A stretch of DNA of 64,000 nucleotides from Bacillus sp. FJAT-22090 (GTDB lineage Bacteria > Bacillota > Bacilli > Bacillales_A > Planococcaceae): NCBI RefSeq assembly GCF_001278755.1, contig NZ_CP012601.1, positions 4,092,154-4,156,153 of the forward strand. The letters are read 5' to 3'. The translations under genes and the position numbers were made by a program. Every line of letters begins with the position of its first letter. Within the stretch, counting starts at the first letter, position 1. Below, piece after piece: positions 16,710-25,848 of this stretch. The notes beneath the pieces were generated by a model. The model saw nothing but the letters and a program-made list of their open reading frames with translations, had not been told where the DNA came from and did no database searches.

Positions 16710-17690
16710 ATGAATCATTTAAAAGGCATGCATCACGTAACAGCAATTACAAGTAGTGCGGAAAAAAATTATGAATTTTTCACTTATGTATTAGGAATGC
16801 GTTTAGTAAAGAAAACGGTAAACCAAGATGATATCCAAACATATCACTTATTTTTTGCGGATGATGTTGGGGGAGCAGGTACAGATATGACCTTCTTTGA
16901 CTTCCCAAATATTCCAAAAGGTACTCATGGCACAAATGAAATTTATAAAACAGCTTTCAGAGTGCCAAGTGATGCTGCATTAGACTATTGGGTTAAGCGT
17001 TTTGATCGTTTGGAAGTAAAGCATACTGGAATTGAAGAACAATTTGGAACAAAAGTGCTTTCTTTCGTAGATTTTGATGACCAACAATATCAATTAATCT
17101 CAGATGAAAATAATGAAGGAGTTGCAACAGGTACTCCATGGCAGAAAGGGCCAATTCCTTTAGAGTATGCTATTACTGGTTTAGGGCCAATTCACATTAG
17201 GATTGCTGAGTTCGATTATTTAAAAGAAGTGATGGAAAAGGTTTTATTATTTAAAGAGATTGCACAAGAGGGCTCATTCCACTTATTCGAGGTCGGAGAA
17301 GGTGGTAATGGTGCACAAGTAATCGTTGAGAAAAACATTGTTCTTCCGCCAGGTCGTCAAGGTTTTGGGACAGTTCACCATGCAGCATTCCGTGTGGAAG
17401 ACCGTGAAGTATTGGAAGAGTGGATTCAACGTATGGCAAACTTCGGTTTTCAAACGTCTGGTTTTGTAGACCGCTTTTTCTTCCAATCTTTATACGCAAG
17501 AGTAGCGCCAGGCCTATTGTTCGAGTTCGCTACAGATGGTCCAGGATTCATGGGAGACGAGCCTTACGAAACACTTGGAGAAAAATTATCATTGCCTCCA
17601 TTTTTAGAACCAAAACGGGAAGAGATTGAAAGTATGGTACGCCATTTCGATACTGTAAGAAGTACAAAGGAATTTGAAAAAGAATATTAA
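16710..17690 (+). CDS. Ring-cleaving dioxygenase (VOC/glyoxalase superfamily, MhqA/MhqO-like)
   Basis: A 326-residue protein with two vicinal-oxygen-chelate modules. GMHHVTAITS (about residue 6) and GTVHHAAFRVED (about 221) supply the two His of the metal site, and LLFEFATDGPGF the Glu (about 273). Relatives MhqA/MhqE/MhqO of Bacillus subtilis belong to the quinone/diamide detoxification regulon. The ATG at 16710 is preceded by TTGGAGGGA, which itself makes the upstream TTG at 16695 an unlikely start. Its own promoter and terminator make it monocistronic. Confidence 0.9.
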   Translation: MNHLKGMHHVTAITSSAEKNYEFFTYVLGMRLVKKTVNQDDIQTYHLFFADDVGGAGTDMTFFDFPNIPKGTHGTNEIYKTAFRVPSDAALDYWVKRFDRLEVKHTGIEEQFGTKVLSFVDFDDQQYQLISDENNEGVATGTPWQKGPIPLEYAITGLGPIHIRIAEFDYLKEVMEKVLLFKEIAQEGSFHLFEVGEGGNGAQVIVEKNIVLPPGRQGFGTVHHAAFRVEDREVLEEWIQRMANFGFQTSGFVDRFFFQSLYARVAPGLLFEFATDGPGFMGDEPYETLGEKLSLPPFLEPKREEIESMVRHFDTVRSTKEFEKEY

Positions 17691-17699
17691 TATTATCGC

Positions 17700-17729
17700 G
17701 CCTACTTCTATTTGCGAAGTAGGCTTTTT
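17700..17729 (+). terminator. Rho-independent terminator
   Basis: GCCTACTTC-TATTTGC-GAAGTAGGC followed by TTTTT, behind the dioxygenase gene. Confidence 0.9.
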
Positions 17730-17904
17730 ATCGTTTAATAAGTAATTAATACTAAATTCATAACATACTAAATATTTAGGAAAAATGACGATATAATAAA
17801 TAAGTAGTTAAAAATACATAGAGAAAATCCTTATTTTCAATTAGAGGGGTTAATAAGGAAACTACGATTTTTTGTTAGCTGTCTATTACTTAGGGGGGGA
17901 AAGA

Positions 17905-19641
17905 ATGAATATTCGTTCTAAGCTTTTTATTATTGCTATTAGTTTATTACTTATTCCGAGTTTAATAATTGGACTAAGTGGTTATTATTCAGCTAAAAAC
18001 AACTTAGATGAACTGGGAGAAAAAACCCTTAAAAATAGTGTGGAGATGGCTCTTTTAGTTATCGAGTCATTAAATACTTCGGTGGAAAATGGAGATTTGA
18101 CATTAGAAGAGGCGCAGGAACAGGCAAAACAATATTTACTCGGAGATTTACAAAGTGATGGTACTCGAACAATAACATCTAAAGTAGATTTAGGTATGAA
18201 TGGATATTTTGTCGTTTATGGAACAGATGGATTAGAAATCGCTCATCCTTCATTAGAGGGAGAAAATGTTTGGGATAAACAAGATGTAGACGGAAATTAT
18301 TTTGTTCAGGAAATGATCGAAGTTGCACAATCTGGTGGTGGTTTCACTCAATATAAATGGGATTTACCAAATCAACCAGGAACGATAGCTCCTAAAATTA
18401 CGTATAATGCGCTGGATCCTAATTGGGGATGGGTAATCAGTGCAGGGACTTATATGAAAGCGTTTAATGAAGGTACGAATAATATTATTTTCACTATCCT
18501 AATAACACTGGCAATTAGTGCATTGATTGGTATTGTTGTAATCTATTTATTTTCTAGACATCTTGGTATACCTATACAAAGAATCGCTCAAAGTGTTACA
18601 CAAATTGCCGAGCAAGACTTATCTACTGAAAGTATAAAGATAAAAAATAGAGATGAACTTGGTCATTTAGCTATTGGAATAAATACAATGGCAACCAATT
18701 TGAAAGAAGTGATTGCGTCTGTTTCCAATTCGGCACAGCAAGTAGCTGCAACATCCGAACAGCTTACTGCTAGCAGTGAACAGACAAGTAGAGCTTCGGA
18801 GGAAATCACAGAATCTATTCAACAAATTTCTTCTGGTCAGGAAAGTCAATTAGTTGGAATAGAGGAAGCTAAAAACTCTGCTTCGTATATCTCTACAAGT
18901 ATTACAGAAATAGCGAAAAATATTAAGGAATTAAACGAACTATCCATCGCAACGTCTAAAGATTCATTAGCAGGTAATGAGGTTATAAGGCAAACAGTAG
19001 AACAAATGATGCAAATTAATAATCAAAGTTCGGTAACGACCGAATCTATGGTGCTTTTAGAAAATAAATCACAAGAAATCGGCGAGATTATTAATGTAAT
19101 AACTGGTATCGCAGAGCAAACAAATTTACTAGCTTTAAATGCAGCTATAGAAGCGGCTAGAGCAGGAGAACATGGTAAGGGGTTTGCAGTTGTAGCGGAT
19201 GAAGTAAGAAAACTAGCGGAAGAATCCGGGAACGCAGCTAAAAATATATCTTCTTTAATCGGTGAAATTCAGTTAAATACGAAGCATACTGTCCAAACTG
19301 CTAACGAAGGAAAAGTAGTGATAGAAAGTGGGATGAGCTATGTTTCGAACGCTGGAAAAACGTTTGAAAAAATAGCAGAGGATGTAAATCTCATTAATAA
19401 TAAGCTTTCTATTATTTCCGAGGAAATTCAAGAAATAAATAGTAATACGGAAGTTCTTGTAAACGAAGTGAATAAAACGAAAGAAGTAACAGAACAGTCT
19501 ACTAGTTATACACAAAATGTAGCTGCTGCAGCGGAAGAACAATACGCTTCTATGGTTGAAATGACTGCTGCTTCTAGGTCTCTGGCAGAAATGTCTGAGC
19601 AGCTTCAAGATATTGTTTCTGAATTCAAACTGGCAAAATAA
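17905..19641 (+). CDS. Methyl-accepting chemotaxis protein with extracellular Cache domain
   Basis: A 578-residue transmembrane chemoreceptor. TM1 spans about residues 7-28, an extracellular single-Cache domain about 40-190 ([30 protein letters not shown]), TM2 about 200-222, then HAMP (about 223-275) and a long coiled-coil signalling domain with the hairpin tip [20 protein letters not shown]. The ATG at 17905 follows AGGGGGGGA; the TTG at 17872 is not used. sCache domains often bind small carboxylates, but the ligand here is unknown. Confidence 0.94.
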   Translation: MNIRSKLFIIAISLLLIPSLIIGLSGYYSAKNNLDELGEKTLKNSVEMALLVIESLNTSVENGDLTLEEAQEQAKQYLLGDLQSDGTRTITSKVDLGMNGYFVVYGTDGLEIAHPSLEGENVWDKQDVDGNYFVQEMIEVAQSGGGFTQYKWDLPNQPGTIAPKITYNALDPNWGWVISAGTYMKAFNEGTNNIIFTILITLAISALIGIVVIYLFSRHLGIPIQRIAQSVTQIAEQDLSTESIKIKNRDELGHLAIGINTMATNLKEVIASVSNSAQQVAATSEQLTASSEQTSRASEEITESIQQISSGQESQLVGIEEAKNSASYISTSITEIAKNIKELNELSIATSKDSLAGNEVIRQTVEQMMQINNQSSVTTESMVLLENKSQEIGEIINVITGIAEQTNLLALNAAIEAARAGEHGKGFAVVADEVRKLAEESGNAAKNISSLIGEIQLNTKHTVQTANEGKVVIESGMSYVSNAGKTFEKIAEDVNLINNKLSIISEEIQEINSNTEVLVNEVNKTKEVTEQSTSYTQNVAAAAEEQYASMVEMTAASRSLAEMSEQLQDIVSEFKLAK

Positions 19642-19647
19642 AATATG

Positions 19648-19680
19648 AAAGGTAGTAGCTTGCGAGCTGCTACCTTTTTC
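19648..19680 (+). terminator. Rho-independent terminator
   Basis: AAGGTAG-TAGCT-TGCG-AGCT-GCTACCTT hairpin followed by TTT, behind the chemoreceptor gene. Confidence 0.85.
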
Positions 19681-19760
19681 AGTTCAATTATTTTGTATTT
19701 TTGAAAATGTACGCTATCTTTTAATTAGCATTTTTTAATGCTAGAAAGAAGTGAGATAAA

Positions 19761-20780
19761 TTGAGCGAAAAAAAATCATTAGATCAGATTAAATTCTCTG
19801 TATTGGATTTAGCGCCAATTACACAAGGTGGCAATCCAGGCGAAGCATTTCAACATACAAAAAACTTAGCACAATATGCAGAAAAATGGGGGTATAATCG
19901 ATTTTGGTTAGCGGAGCATCATAGTATGCCTGGCATCGCAAGTTCAGCTACTTCGGTTGTCATTGGATATGTAGCGGGGGCGACAGAAAGAATCCGAGTA
20001 GGTTCTGGTGGAATCATGCTTCCTAACCATGCCCCCCTTGTTATAGCAGAACAGTTTGGCACACTCGAGGCAATGTATCCAGGGAGAATTGATTTAGGAT
20101 TAGGTCGAGCTCCTGGTACAGATCAAGTGACAATGATGGCATTACGCAGAGATCCTAGAAATAATGGGCAAGATTTTCCTCAGCAACTAGAAGAACTGCA
20201 AGGGTATTTGGATGTTGATTCGAGATTCAATAAAGTGAGAGCGATACCAGGGGAAGGGCAAGACATTCCGATTTGGTTGCTTGGTTCTAGCGGTTTTAGT
20301 GCTACTTTAGCTGCCCAATTAGGTTTGCCATTTTCATTTGCAAGTCATTTTTCACCTCAAAATACGTTGCCTGCTTTAGAGAGGTATCGCAACTATTTTG
20401 AGCCATCCTCTGTATTAGATAAACCATATGCGATGGTAGGGCTAAATGTTATAGCAGCTAATACTACAGAAGAGGCAAAAATTCTTTCTACATCTCATCA
20501 ATTACAGTTTTTAAGTCTTATTCGAAATACGCCAAGTCAATTACAACCTCCAGTAGAAACGATGGAAGGGATTTGGACAACTTTTGAGAAAGAAAGTATT
20601 TTGAGTCAGTTGAAATCTACAATTATCGGAAATCCAGACGAAGTAAAAGAAAAACTTCAAGCATTTCTAGATGAAACGGATGCCGACGAAATGATTATCA
20701 ATACAACGATATATGATCCAAAAGCTCGCCTGCGTTCATATGAGATAGTTGCCGAGGTAACGGGTATGAAATCTTTATAA
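19761..20780 (+). CDS. LLM-class flavin-dependent oxidoreductase (luciferase-like monooxygenase)
   Basis: A 339-residue TIM-barrel flavoenzyme of the bacterial-luciferase family (YceB/YhbW-like group). Typical segments are [40 protein letters not shown] and [18 protein letters not shown] in the first half. The TTG start at 19761 follows AAGTGAGATAAA. It probably uses reduced FMN and oxygen on an unknown substrate. Monocistronic between two terminators. Confidence 0.92.
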   Translation: MSEKKSLDQIKFSVLDLAPITQGGNPGEAFQHTKNLAQYAEKWGYNRFWLAEHHSMPGIASSATSVVIGYVAGATERIRVGSGGIMLPNHAPLVIAEQFGTLEAMYPGRIDLGLGRAPGTDQVTMMALRRDPRNNGQDFPQQLEELQGYLDVDSRFNKVRAIPGEGQDIPIWLLGSSGFSATLAAQLGLPFSFASHFSPQNTLPALERYRNYFEPSSVLDKPYAMVGLNVIAANTTEEAKILSTSHQLQFLSLIRNTPSQLQPPVETMEGIWTTFEKESILSQLKSTIIGNPDEVKEKLQAFLDETDADEMIINTTIYDPKARLRSYEIVAEVTGMKSL

Positions 20781-20785
20781 TGTAT

Positions 20786-20816
20786 ACCAGATTCTAATGT
20801 AGAATCTGGTTTTTTA
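20786..20816 (+). terminator. Rho-independent terminator
   Basis: ACCAGATTCT-AATGT-AGAATCTGGT followed by TTTTTT, behind the luciferase-like gene. Confidence 0.9.
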
Positions 20817-20896
20817 TTTTTAAGAGAGGCTTTAATCCAACTTTTTAGGGTATATATAGTAACAGTTAAATATAGTGTATGAAGGAGGAAAGATGG

Positions 20897-21859
20897 TTGA
20901 TTCGATTTGAGAAGGTGTCCAAAGTATTTGAAGACGGTACGGAGGCTTTACATAATGTTTCCTTAACAATAGAAGAAGGGAAATTAACTGTAATTATAGG
21001 ACCGAGTGGCTGTGGGAAAACAACTTTAATGAAAATGATTAATCGTTTAGTAGTGCCGTCTTCAGGAGAAATATTTATAGATGGTAAAGCAGTTTCTTCG
21101 CTTGATGAGGTAAAGCTCAGAAGAACTATTGGTTATGTAATTCAACGTATAGGTTTGTTTCCACATATGACGATTGAAAAAAATGCATCACTTGTTCCAA
21201 ATTTAATAGGGTGGACAAAAGAGAAAACTACCGAACGAATTCATGCACTTATGAAAATGGTAGGGCTTGATCCGGAACAGTTTTTAGGTAAGTATCCTTT
21301 AGAGCTAAGTGGAGGACAACAGCAGCGTATTGGAGTCGTAAGGGCTTTAGCTGGAAACCCGGAAATTGTTTTAATGGATGAACCTTTTAGTGCTCTAGAT
21401 CCAATTAGTCGAGAGCAATTACAAATAGAAACAAAGTATCTGCAAGAGAAGATTCAGAAGACAATTGTTTTTGTCACGCATGATATGGATGAGGCTTTAA
21501 AGATTGCAGATACGATCATTGTAATGAGGAAAGGACAGATAGAGCAAATAGCCTCCCCAACCGAGTTAATAGAAAAACCGATTAATAATTTTGTAAAAGA
21601 TTTCATAGGAATTGAGCGAATAAATAGAAGAAAGTCCCTTTCATTGCGTGAAATACAAGAGTTTACGACGTTCTTTGAAGAAGATAAGGAAACACCATAT
21701 TTAGAGGTAGATGCCACTTTATTGTTAGAGGAAGCAATTGCTTTACTAGATAATGATGCAGTGAAGAGCTTGTTAGTTAAAAAGGGAAATGAACCGCTAG
21801 GATATGTAAATCAATCCGTCCTTCTTCGTGCAATTATTGCAAAGGAAGAGGTGGTTTAG
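20897..21859 (+). CDS. Osmoprotectant (glycine betaine/carnitine/choline) ABC transporter ATP-binding protein
   Basis: A 320-residue ATPase of the OpuBA/OpuCA type. Walker A GPSGCGKTT (about 35), Q-loop YVIQRIGLFPHMTIE, signature LSGGQQQR (about 138), Walker B VLMDEPFSALDP and switch THDMDEAL. The C-terminal 60 residues hold a single CBS-like unit instead of the usual pair. I prefer the TTG at 20897 because AAGGAGG lies 8 bases upstream; the ATG at 20879 precedes that site. The stop codon abuts the permease ATG, so translation is coupled. Confidence 0.9.
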   Translation: MIRFEKVSKVFEDGTEALHNVSLTIEEGKLTVIIGPSGCGKTTLMKMINRLVVPSSGEIFIDGKAVSSLDEVKLRRTIGYVIQRIGLFPHMTIEKNASLVPNLIGWTKEKTTERIHALMKMVGLDPEQFLGKYPLELSGGQQQRIGVVRALAGNPEIVLMDEPFSALDPISREQLQIETKYLQEKIQKTIVFVTHDMDEALKIADTIIVMRKGQIEQIASPTELIEKPINNFVKDFIGIERINRRKSLSLREIQEFTTFFEEDKETPYLEVDATLLLEEAIALLDNDAVKSLLVKKGNEPLGYVNQSVLLRAIIAKEEVV

Positions 21860-22504
21860 ATGCGAAGCTTTATAGAAACCATTCAAAGTAGATCAGACTT
21901 AATCCAAGAAGCTTTTATTCAGCATATTTACTTATCTTTTATTGCACTTGCTATTGGCATTGCGATTGCCCTGCCATTAGGCATTTTCGTTGCAAGGTAT
22001 CGCAAGTTTGCCGAACCGATAATTGGAATTACTGCTGTGTTTCAAACGATTCCTAGTCTAGCTTTATTTGGATTTCTAGTTCCTCTTATTGGGATTGGGG
22101 CTAAAACAGCATTAATTGCTTTAATAATTTACGCACTTTTACCGATTTTACGTAATACATATACAGGCGTTACAAGTATTGATGGCTCGATATTAGAAGC
22201 AGGTAAAGGGATGGGAATGACTAAAAACCAGCTCCTATGGCAAATTGAATTTCCTTTGGCCTTACCGTTTATTATGGCGGGTATTCGAACAGCAACTGTT
22301 TTTACTGTCGGAATAGCGACTTTAGCAACATTTGTAGGAGCAGGTGGCTTGGGAGATGTCATATATCGGGGATTGCAGTCATATAATAATTCTCTTGTGC
22401 TAGCTGGTGCCTTACCTGTTGCTTTATTGGCTATTTTGTTTGACTTTGCTTTGAAATGGATTGAGAGAAAAGCTACACCAAAAGGTATGAAAACAGGAGG
22501 ATGA
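21860..22504 (+). CDS. Osmoprotectant ABC transporter permease
   Basis: A 214-residue permease with about five or six TM segments. The EAA loop reads EAGKGMGMTKNQLLWQIEFP (about 113-132), and TIPSLALFGFLVP is typical of the OpuCB/ProW branch. It begins directly after the ATPase stop codon and lies 6 bases before the binding-protein gene. OpuC-type systems usually have two permeases; here there is one, so it probably acts as a homodimer. Confidence 0.92.
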   Translation: MRSFIETIQSRSDLIQEAFIQHIYLSFIALAIGIAIALPLGIFVARYRKFAEPIIGITAVFQTIPSLALFGFLVPLIGIGAKTALIALIIYALLPILRNTYTGVTSIDGSILEAGKGMGMTKNQLLWQIEFPLALPFIMAGIRTATVFTVGIATLATFVGAGGLGDVIYRGLQSYNNSLVLAGALPVALLAILFDFALKWIERKATPKGMKTGG

Positions 22505-22510
22505 ACGGGA

Positions 22511-23410
22511 ATGAAAAGATCATTATTAACGATTGGGATTGCAGCATCTTTATTATTAGGGGCTTGCTCCAGCTCCAACTCAGAGGAAGCACTCGTAATA
22601 AGTGGAAAGCCTTGGACGGAACAATTTATTCTGCCTCAAATATTAGGACAGTATATTGAATCGAAGACAGACTATAAGGTTGAGTATAAAGAAGGTCTTG
22701 GTGAGGTAGCAATTATGACTCCTGCCTTGGAAAAGGGCGATATTGATTTGTATGTGGAGTATACAGGTACAGGATTGAAGGATGTGCTAAAGGAAGAGTC
22801 GGAAGTCGGAGAAAGCTCTGAAAGTGTTTTAGAGCGAGTGAAAAAAGGATATGAAGAAAAGTTTCAAGCAACTTGGTTAAGTCCACTTGGTTTTGAGAAT
22901 ACGTACACACTCGCGTATGCCAAGGATAAAGATTATGATGCAAAAACGTATTCGGATCTTGTGGAAGTTTCAAGAACTGGAAATATGGTATTTGGTGCAC
23001 CTCATGCATTTTATGAGCGTGAGGGAGACGGCTATGATGACTTTATTAATTCGTACCCATTTACTTTCACAAGAACCGAAAGTTTAGACCCAAACGTCAT
23101 GTATGAGGCAGTGAAAAATGGAGACGTGGATATTATTCCTGCATTTACAACAGATGGTCGAATTGAACGCTTTGAGTTACAAACAACTAAAGATGACCTA
23201 GGCTTTTTCCCTAAGTACGATGCAGTGCCGGTTGTTCGTTTGGAAGCATTAGAGAAGTTTCCAGAGCTTGAAAAAGTTCTAAATGATTTGGCAGGGAAAA
23301 TATCTGAAGAAGATATGCTAAAAATGAATGCACGGGTGGATATCGATGGAGATAAGGCGGAAGATGTCGCACATGATTTCTTAGTGGAGAAGGGGTTAAT
23401 TGATAAGTAG
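22511..23410 (+). CDS. Osmoprotectant-binding lipoprotein
   Basis: A 299-residue substrate-binding protein. The signal peptide ends in a lipobox, LLLGAC (Cys about 19), so it is lipid-anchored on the outer face. The mature part has the OpuAC-type pattern: SGKPWTEQFILPQILGQYI, LEKGDIDLYVEYTGTGL, VKNGDVDIIPAFTTDGRI. It is the last gene of the ABC operon. Ligand probably a quaternary amine such as betaine, carnitine or choline. Confidence 0.93.
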   Translation: MKRSLLTIGIAASLLLGACSSSNSEEALVISGKPWTEQFILPQILGQYIESKTDYKVEYKEGLGEVAIMTPALEKGDIDLYVEYTGTGLKDVLKEESEVGESSESVLERVKKGYEEKFQATWLSPLGFENTYTLAYAKDKDYDAKTYSDLVEVSRTGNMVFGAPHAFYEREGDGYDDFINSYPFTFTRTESLDPNVMYEAVKNGDVDIIPAFTTDGRIERFELQTTKDDLGFFPKYDAVPVVRLEALEKFPELEKVLNDLAGKISEEDMLKMNARVDIDGDKAEDVAHDFLVEKGLIDK

Positions 23411-23445
23411 TAATTTTCTCAATTTATTTACCAAAAATTAGTTAA

Positions 23446-23557
23446 GAGCAACAAAATAGAGTATGAGAGCAACTATTCATTAGATGAAAGCAACCAATTG
23501 TGATAATAGAGCAACCAATCATTATATAAGGGCAACTAAATCATATCAGTGAACAAA
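23446..23557. repeat. Degenerate 21-bp-periodic GAGCAAC array
   Basis: RRGCAAC heads start at 23446, 23467, 23488, 23509 and 23530 (GAGCAAC, GAGCAAC, AAGCAAC, GAGCAAC, GGGCAAC) with a weaker sixth (GAACAAA) at 23551. The spacing is exactly 21 bases each time, while the 14 bases between heads vary. It lies between the ABC operon and the converging queT-type gene. The constant part is too short for a CRISPR repeat. Function unknown. Confidence 0.75.
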
Positions 23558-23568
23558 CCCCAAAAGGA

Positions 23569-23624
23569 AAGAGGGTGACTTCAAAAAGTCGTTTTTAACG
23601 ACCTATTTTGAGTCACCCTCTAAA
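23569..23624. terminator. Long hairpin between convergent genes, probable terminator
   Basis: AGAGGGTGACT at one end pairs with AGTCACCCTCT at the other, with an inner AAAA/TTTT section and a GTCGTT/AACGAC apical hairpin. The U tract is poor on both strands, but the stem is long and lies between two converging genes. Confidence 0.6.
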
Positions 23625-23630
23625 TATTTC

Positions 23631-24113
23631 CTACAAAAGTGATTTAAAGTTCAAGCGTTTATTTAAAGCAGCTATTACTGGAATACCAACTGCTAATACG
23701 ACAAATTCACCAGCTGCAACAGTAAGCCATGTATAAAAGAAAGGTAATCCCAATGCTAGGTTTAATTCAATTGCAATGATAAACATTGTGACAGTAAAGA
23801 GTAATGTATTGAATATCATGCGAGGAATATGACCCTTAATATACTTGGAAGCAAAAATAGTGATGGATAAAGTGATGATCGAATGAGCTACCCCAAAAGT
23901 TAAATCATATAAACCGAGTGGGGAAAACAGATTAGTCACAAATACTCCGAGTACAATTCCAAAAATATATTTTTTATTGAACACGATAAGATGGTTAAAC
24001 ATTTCGCTTATACGAAACTGTACTGCTCCAAATGCAAATGGTGCCACCAAAAAAGATACCGCTACATATAAAGCAGCAATAATACCGCTTGTAGCAAGTG
24101 TTTTAGTTTTCAT
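23631..24113 (-). CDS. queT: QueT-family queuosine precursor transporter
   Basis: A 160-residue membrane protein with about five TM segments, of the QueT (ECF S-component) family that imports preQ1/queuosine precursors. Characteristic segments are AALYVAVSFLVAPFAFGAVQ split near the N-terminus, FRISEMFNHLIVFNKKYIFG and FSPLGLYDLTFGVAHSI. AAGGAG lies 9 bases before ATG and forms part of a preQ1 riboswitch, which independently supports the function. A SigA promoter lies upstream. Confidence 0.94.
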   Translation of the reverse strand: MKTKTLATSGIIAALYVAVSFLVAPFAFGAVQFRISEMFNHLIVFNKKYIFGIVLGVFVTNLFSPLGLYDLTFGVAHSIITLSITIFASKYIKGHIPRMIFNTLLFTVTMFIIAIELNLALGLPFFYTWLTVAAGEFVVLAVGIPVIAALNKRLNFKSLL

Positions 24114-24122
24114 TATTCATTT

Positions 24123-24160
24123 CTCCTTAGTTTTTTTAAGTGGGAGGTTCACGAACCACG
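24123..24160 (-). promoter_or_regulatory. PreQ1 class I riboswitch
   Basis: Read on the minus strand: a stem from GTGG with CCAC, the loop TTCGTGAACCTCC, and the A-rich tail TTAAAAAAACTAAGGAG. The A-tail docks into the loop and CTAAGGAG includes the Shine-Dalgarno site of the QueT gene, so ligand binding should hide the ribosome site. This matches the preQ1-I pattern known from queC and queT leaders. Confidence 0.9.
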
Positions 24161-24181
24161 TTTGATAAATCACAATTGCTA

Positions 24182-24210
24182 ATTCTATGACAGGGTTTGG
24201 CATATGTCAA
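24182..24210 (-). promoter_or_regulatory. SigA-type promoter of the queT gene
   Basis: Minus strand: TTGACA (24210-24205), 17-base spacer, TAGAAT (24187-24182). The start would fall about 15 bases before the riboswitch. Confidence 0.78.
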
Positions 24211-24266
24211 GGATTATAGAAATTCTATGTTAAAATAGGAAACAGTATTAAAAAAGGAAGGTTTAT

Positions 24267-25481
24267 ATGAAACATTTTTTCACATTACTTAGTGCATGCA
24301 TGATTTTTCTCATTTTCGGCTGCACGACAGAGATGCAATCAGAAAAAACTGATACAAAGGTGGAAACGTCTGCTCCACAAATAAATCCTGGGAATGAATT
24401 GAGAGTTCATTTTATAGACGTAGGACAAGGTGACTCCATTTTTATACAATCACCGGATGGAAAAACTATGTTAATAGATGGTGGCAAGAGAGACTCAGGT
24501 AAAGAAGTGGTGAATTATTTACGCACTCAGGGAGTGAAGAAGTTAGATTATGTCGTCGCAACTCATCCGGATGCTGATCATATAGGTGGTCTTCTTGCTG
24601 TGTTAAATTCCATTTCAATTAAACATTTTATAGATTCAGGGAAAGTACATACATCACAGACATATGAAAATATGCTTCAGCTTATAGGTGATAAGAAAAT
24701 CCCGTTTGTCGTGCCAAATAAGGGAGATAAGATTTCATTAGATTCCAATATGGATGTTACTGTTTTAAATGTAGGAGAAGAATCGGATGATAATAATGAA
24801 GCTTCAATCGTGTTAAAAGTGCAATATGGAGAAATATCATTTCTCTTAACTGGTGATGCGGATAAAGGGGTAGAAAAAAGTATGATGCAACAATACGATC
24901 TGCAATCTACCTTTTTGAAAGCGGGTCATCATGGCTCCGACACAAGCACCTCAGAAGCATTTATTCGAGCAGTTAAACCAGAGGTCACTATCTTAAGCTA
25001 TGGAAAAGATAATTCTTACGGTCATCCAAAGCAAGAAGTAGTAAACCATATTAAGAAAGTGAAATCTCAAGCCTATTCCACAGCGGAAGTAGGAAATATT
25101 GTAGTAACGACTAACGGAGTGGATTATTCTGTTTCCACTCAAGACAGTCCAGATGAAGTGGAAGCGAAAAAAACGGTATCCACCCCGTCCATCTTGATTT
25201 CGAGCAAGGATTTGCAAGGAGAGATAGTGGGTATAAAAAATACCGGAGATGAAGCCGTAAATTTAAAGGACTGGGAACTCATCTCCATCGAGGGTAATCA
25301 AGTATATAAGTTTTCAAACATGAATCTTGATGCTGGCAAAACCATCTATATCACAAGTGGTCCAAGTGCTAAGGAAGGTCATGGATACCTTCAATGGACA
25401 AAGAGACAAATTTGGAGAAACGACGGAGATGCAGCTAGCTTGATAAACGAGAAGGGAGAGGTCATAAGTGAGGTCAAATAA
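24267..25481 (+). CDS. MBL-fold (ComEC C-terminal-like) lipoprotein with lamin-tail domain
   Basis: A 404-residue secreted lipoprotein; lipobox IFGC at about Cys19. Residues about 45-290 form a metallo-beta-lactamase fold close to the hydrolase part of ComEC: HFIDVGQGDSIFIQSPDGKT, ATHPDADHIGG (metal ligands), LLTGDAD and KAGHHGSDTSTSE. Residues about 310-404 look like a lamin-tail (LTD) domain: VGIKNTGDEAVNLKDWELIS. The expected role is a cell-surface nuclease or phosphodiesterase acting on DNA. It overlaps the following DUF3006 gene by 14 bases, a common pairing in Bacillus. Confidence 0.9.
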   Translation: MKHFFTLLSACMIFLIFGCTTEMQSEKTDTKVETSAPQINPGNELRVHFIDVGQGDSIFIQSPDGKTMLIDGGKRDSGKEVVNYLRTQGVKKLDYVVATHPDADHIGGLLAVLNSISIKHFIDSGKVHTSQTYENMLQLIGDKKIPFVVPNKGDKISLDSNMDVTVLNVGEESDDNNEASIVLKVQYGEISFLLTGDADKGVEKSMMQQYDLQSTFLKAGHHGSDTSTSEAFIRAVKPEVTILSYGKDNSYGHPKQEVVNHIKKVKSQAYSTAEVGNIVVTTNGVDYSVSTQDSPDEVEAKKTVSTPSILISSKDLQGEIVGIKNTGDEAVNLKDWELISIEGNQVYKFSNMNLDAGKTIYITSGPSAKEGHGYLQWTKRQIWRNDGDAASLINEKGEVISEVK

Positions 25482-25716
25482 GTACACATTAGATCGTTTC
25501 GATGGGGAATATGCGGTATTTTTAAAGCATCCAAATGAAACAGAAAGCCTACTAGTAGCACGCGATCAGATAAAGGTGCATTTAGAGGAAGGAGATATTG
25601 TTTCTATAACAGTCTTGGGTGATACGTATAAAATTGAATCTCATGAAAAGGAAACAATGGACCAAAGTGACAAAATTCAAAGCTTATTAGAACGATTAAA
25701 AAACGGTAATAAATAA
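25468..25716 (+). CDS. DUF3006 domain protein
   Basis: An 82-residue protein of the DUF3006 family: YTLDRFDGEYAVFLKHPNET, then VHLEEGDIVSI. The GTG start at 25468 is inside the 3' end of the MBL-fold gene and follows GGGAGAGG by 8 bases, so translation is coupled. DUF3006 proteins are regularly found beside ComEC-like MBL proteins; their own role is unknown. Confidence 0.85.
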   Translation: MRSNKYTLDRFDGEYAVFLKHPNETESLLVARDQIKVHLEEGDIVSITVLGDTYKIESHEKETMDQSDKIQSLLERLKNGNK

Positions 25717-25744
25717 TAATGAAGTTTTCATAATTATTAAAACA

Positions 25745-25793
25745 AACGTGATTAACATGAATCTACAAACATTCATGTTAATCACGTTTTTCG
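25745..25793 (+). terminator. Rho-independent terminator
   Basis: A perfect 18-bp stem (AACGTGATTAACATGAAT with ATTCATGTTAATCACGTT) around CTACAAAC, followed by TTTCG and further U-rich sequence. Confidence 0.9.
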
Positions 25794-25812
25794 TGTTTTT
25801 CGTGTTTGTTGT

Positions 25813-25825
25813 GGTGCCTGGCACC
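25813..25825. repeat. GGTGCC-W-GGCACC palindromic repeat, copy 1
   Basis: GGTGCCTGGCACC followed by AGTAATACTGTTGTAATAAT. Near copies at 28348 and 42414 share the palindrome and the downstream GTAAT and TTGT/TAATAATT elements. All three lie behind terminators or in them. Confidence 0.8.
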
Positions 25826-25848
25826 AGTAATACTGTTGTAATAATTGG

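Noticed and set aside
23446-23557. CRISPR array
   Set aside because: Constant part is only 7 bases, the unit is 21 bases and no cas gene is near.
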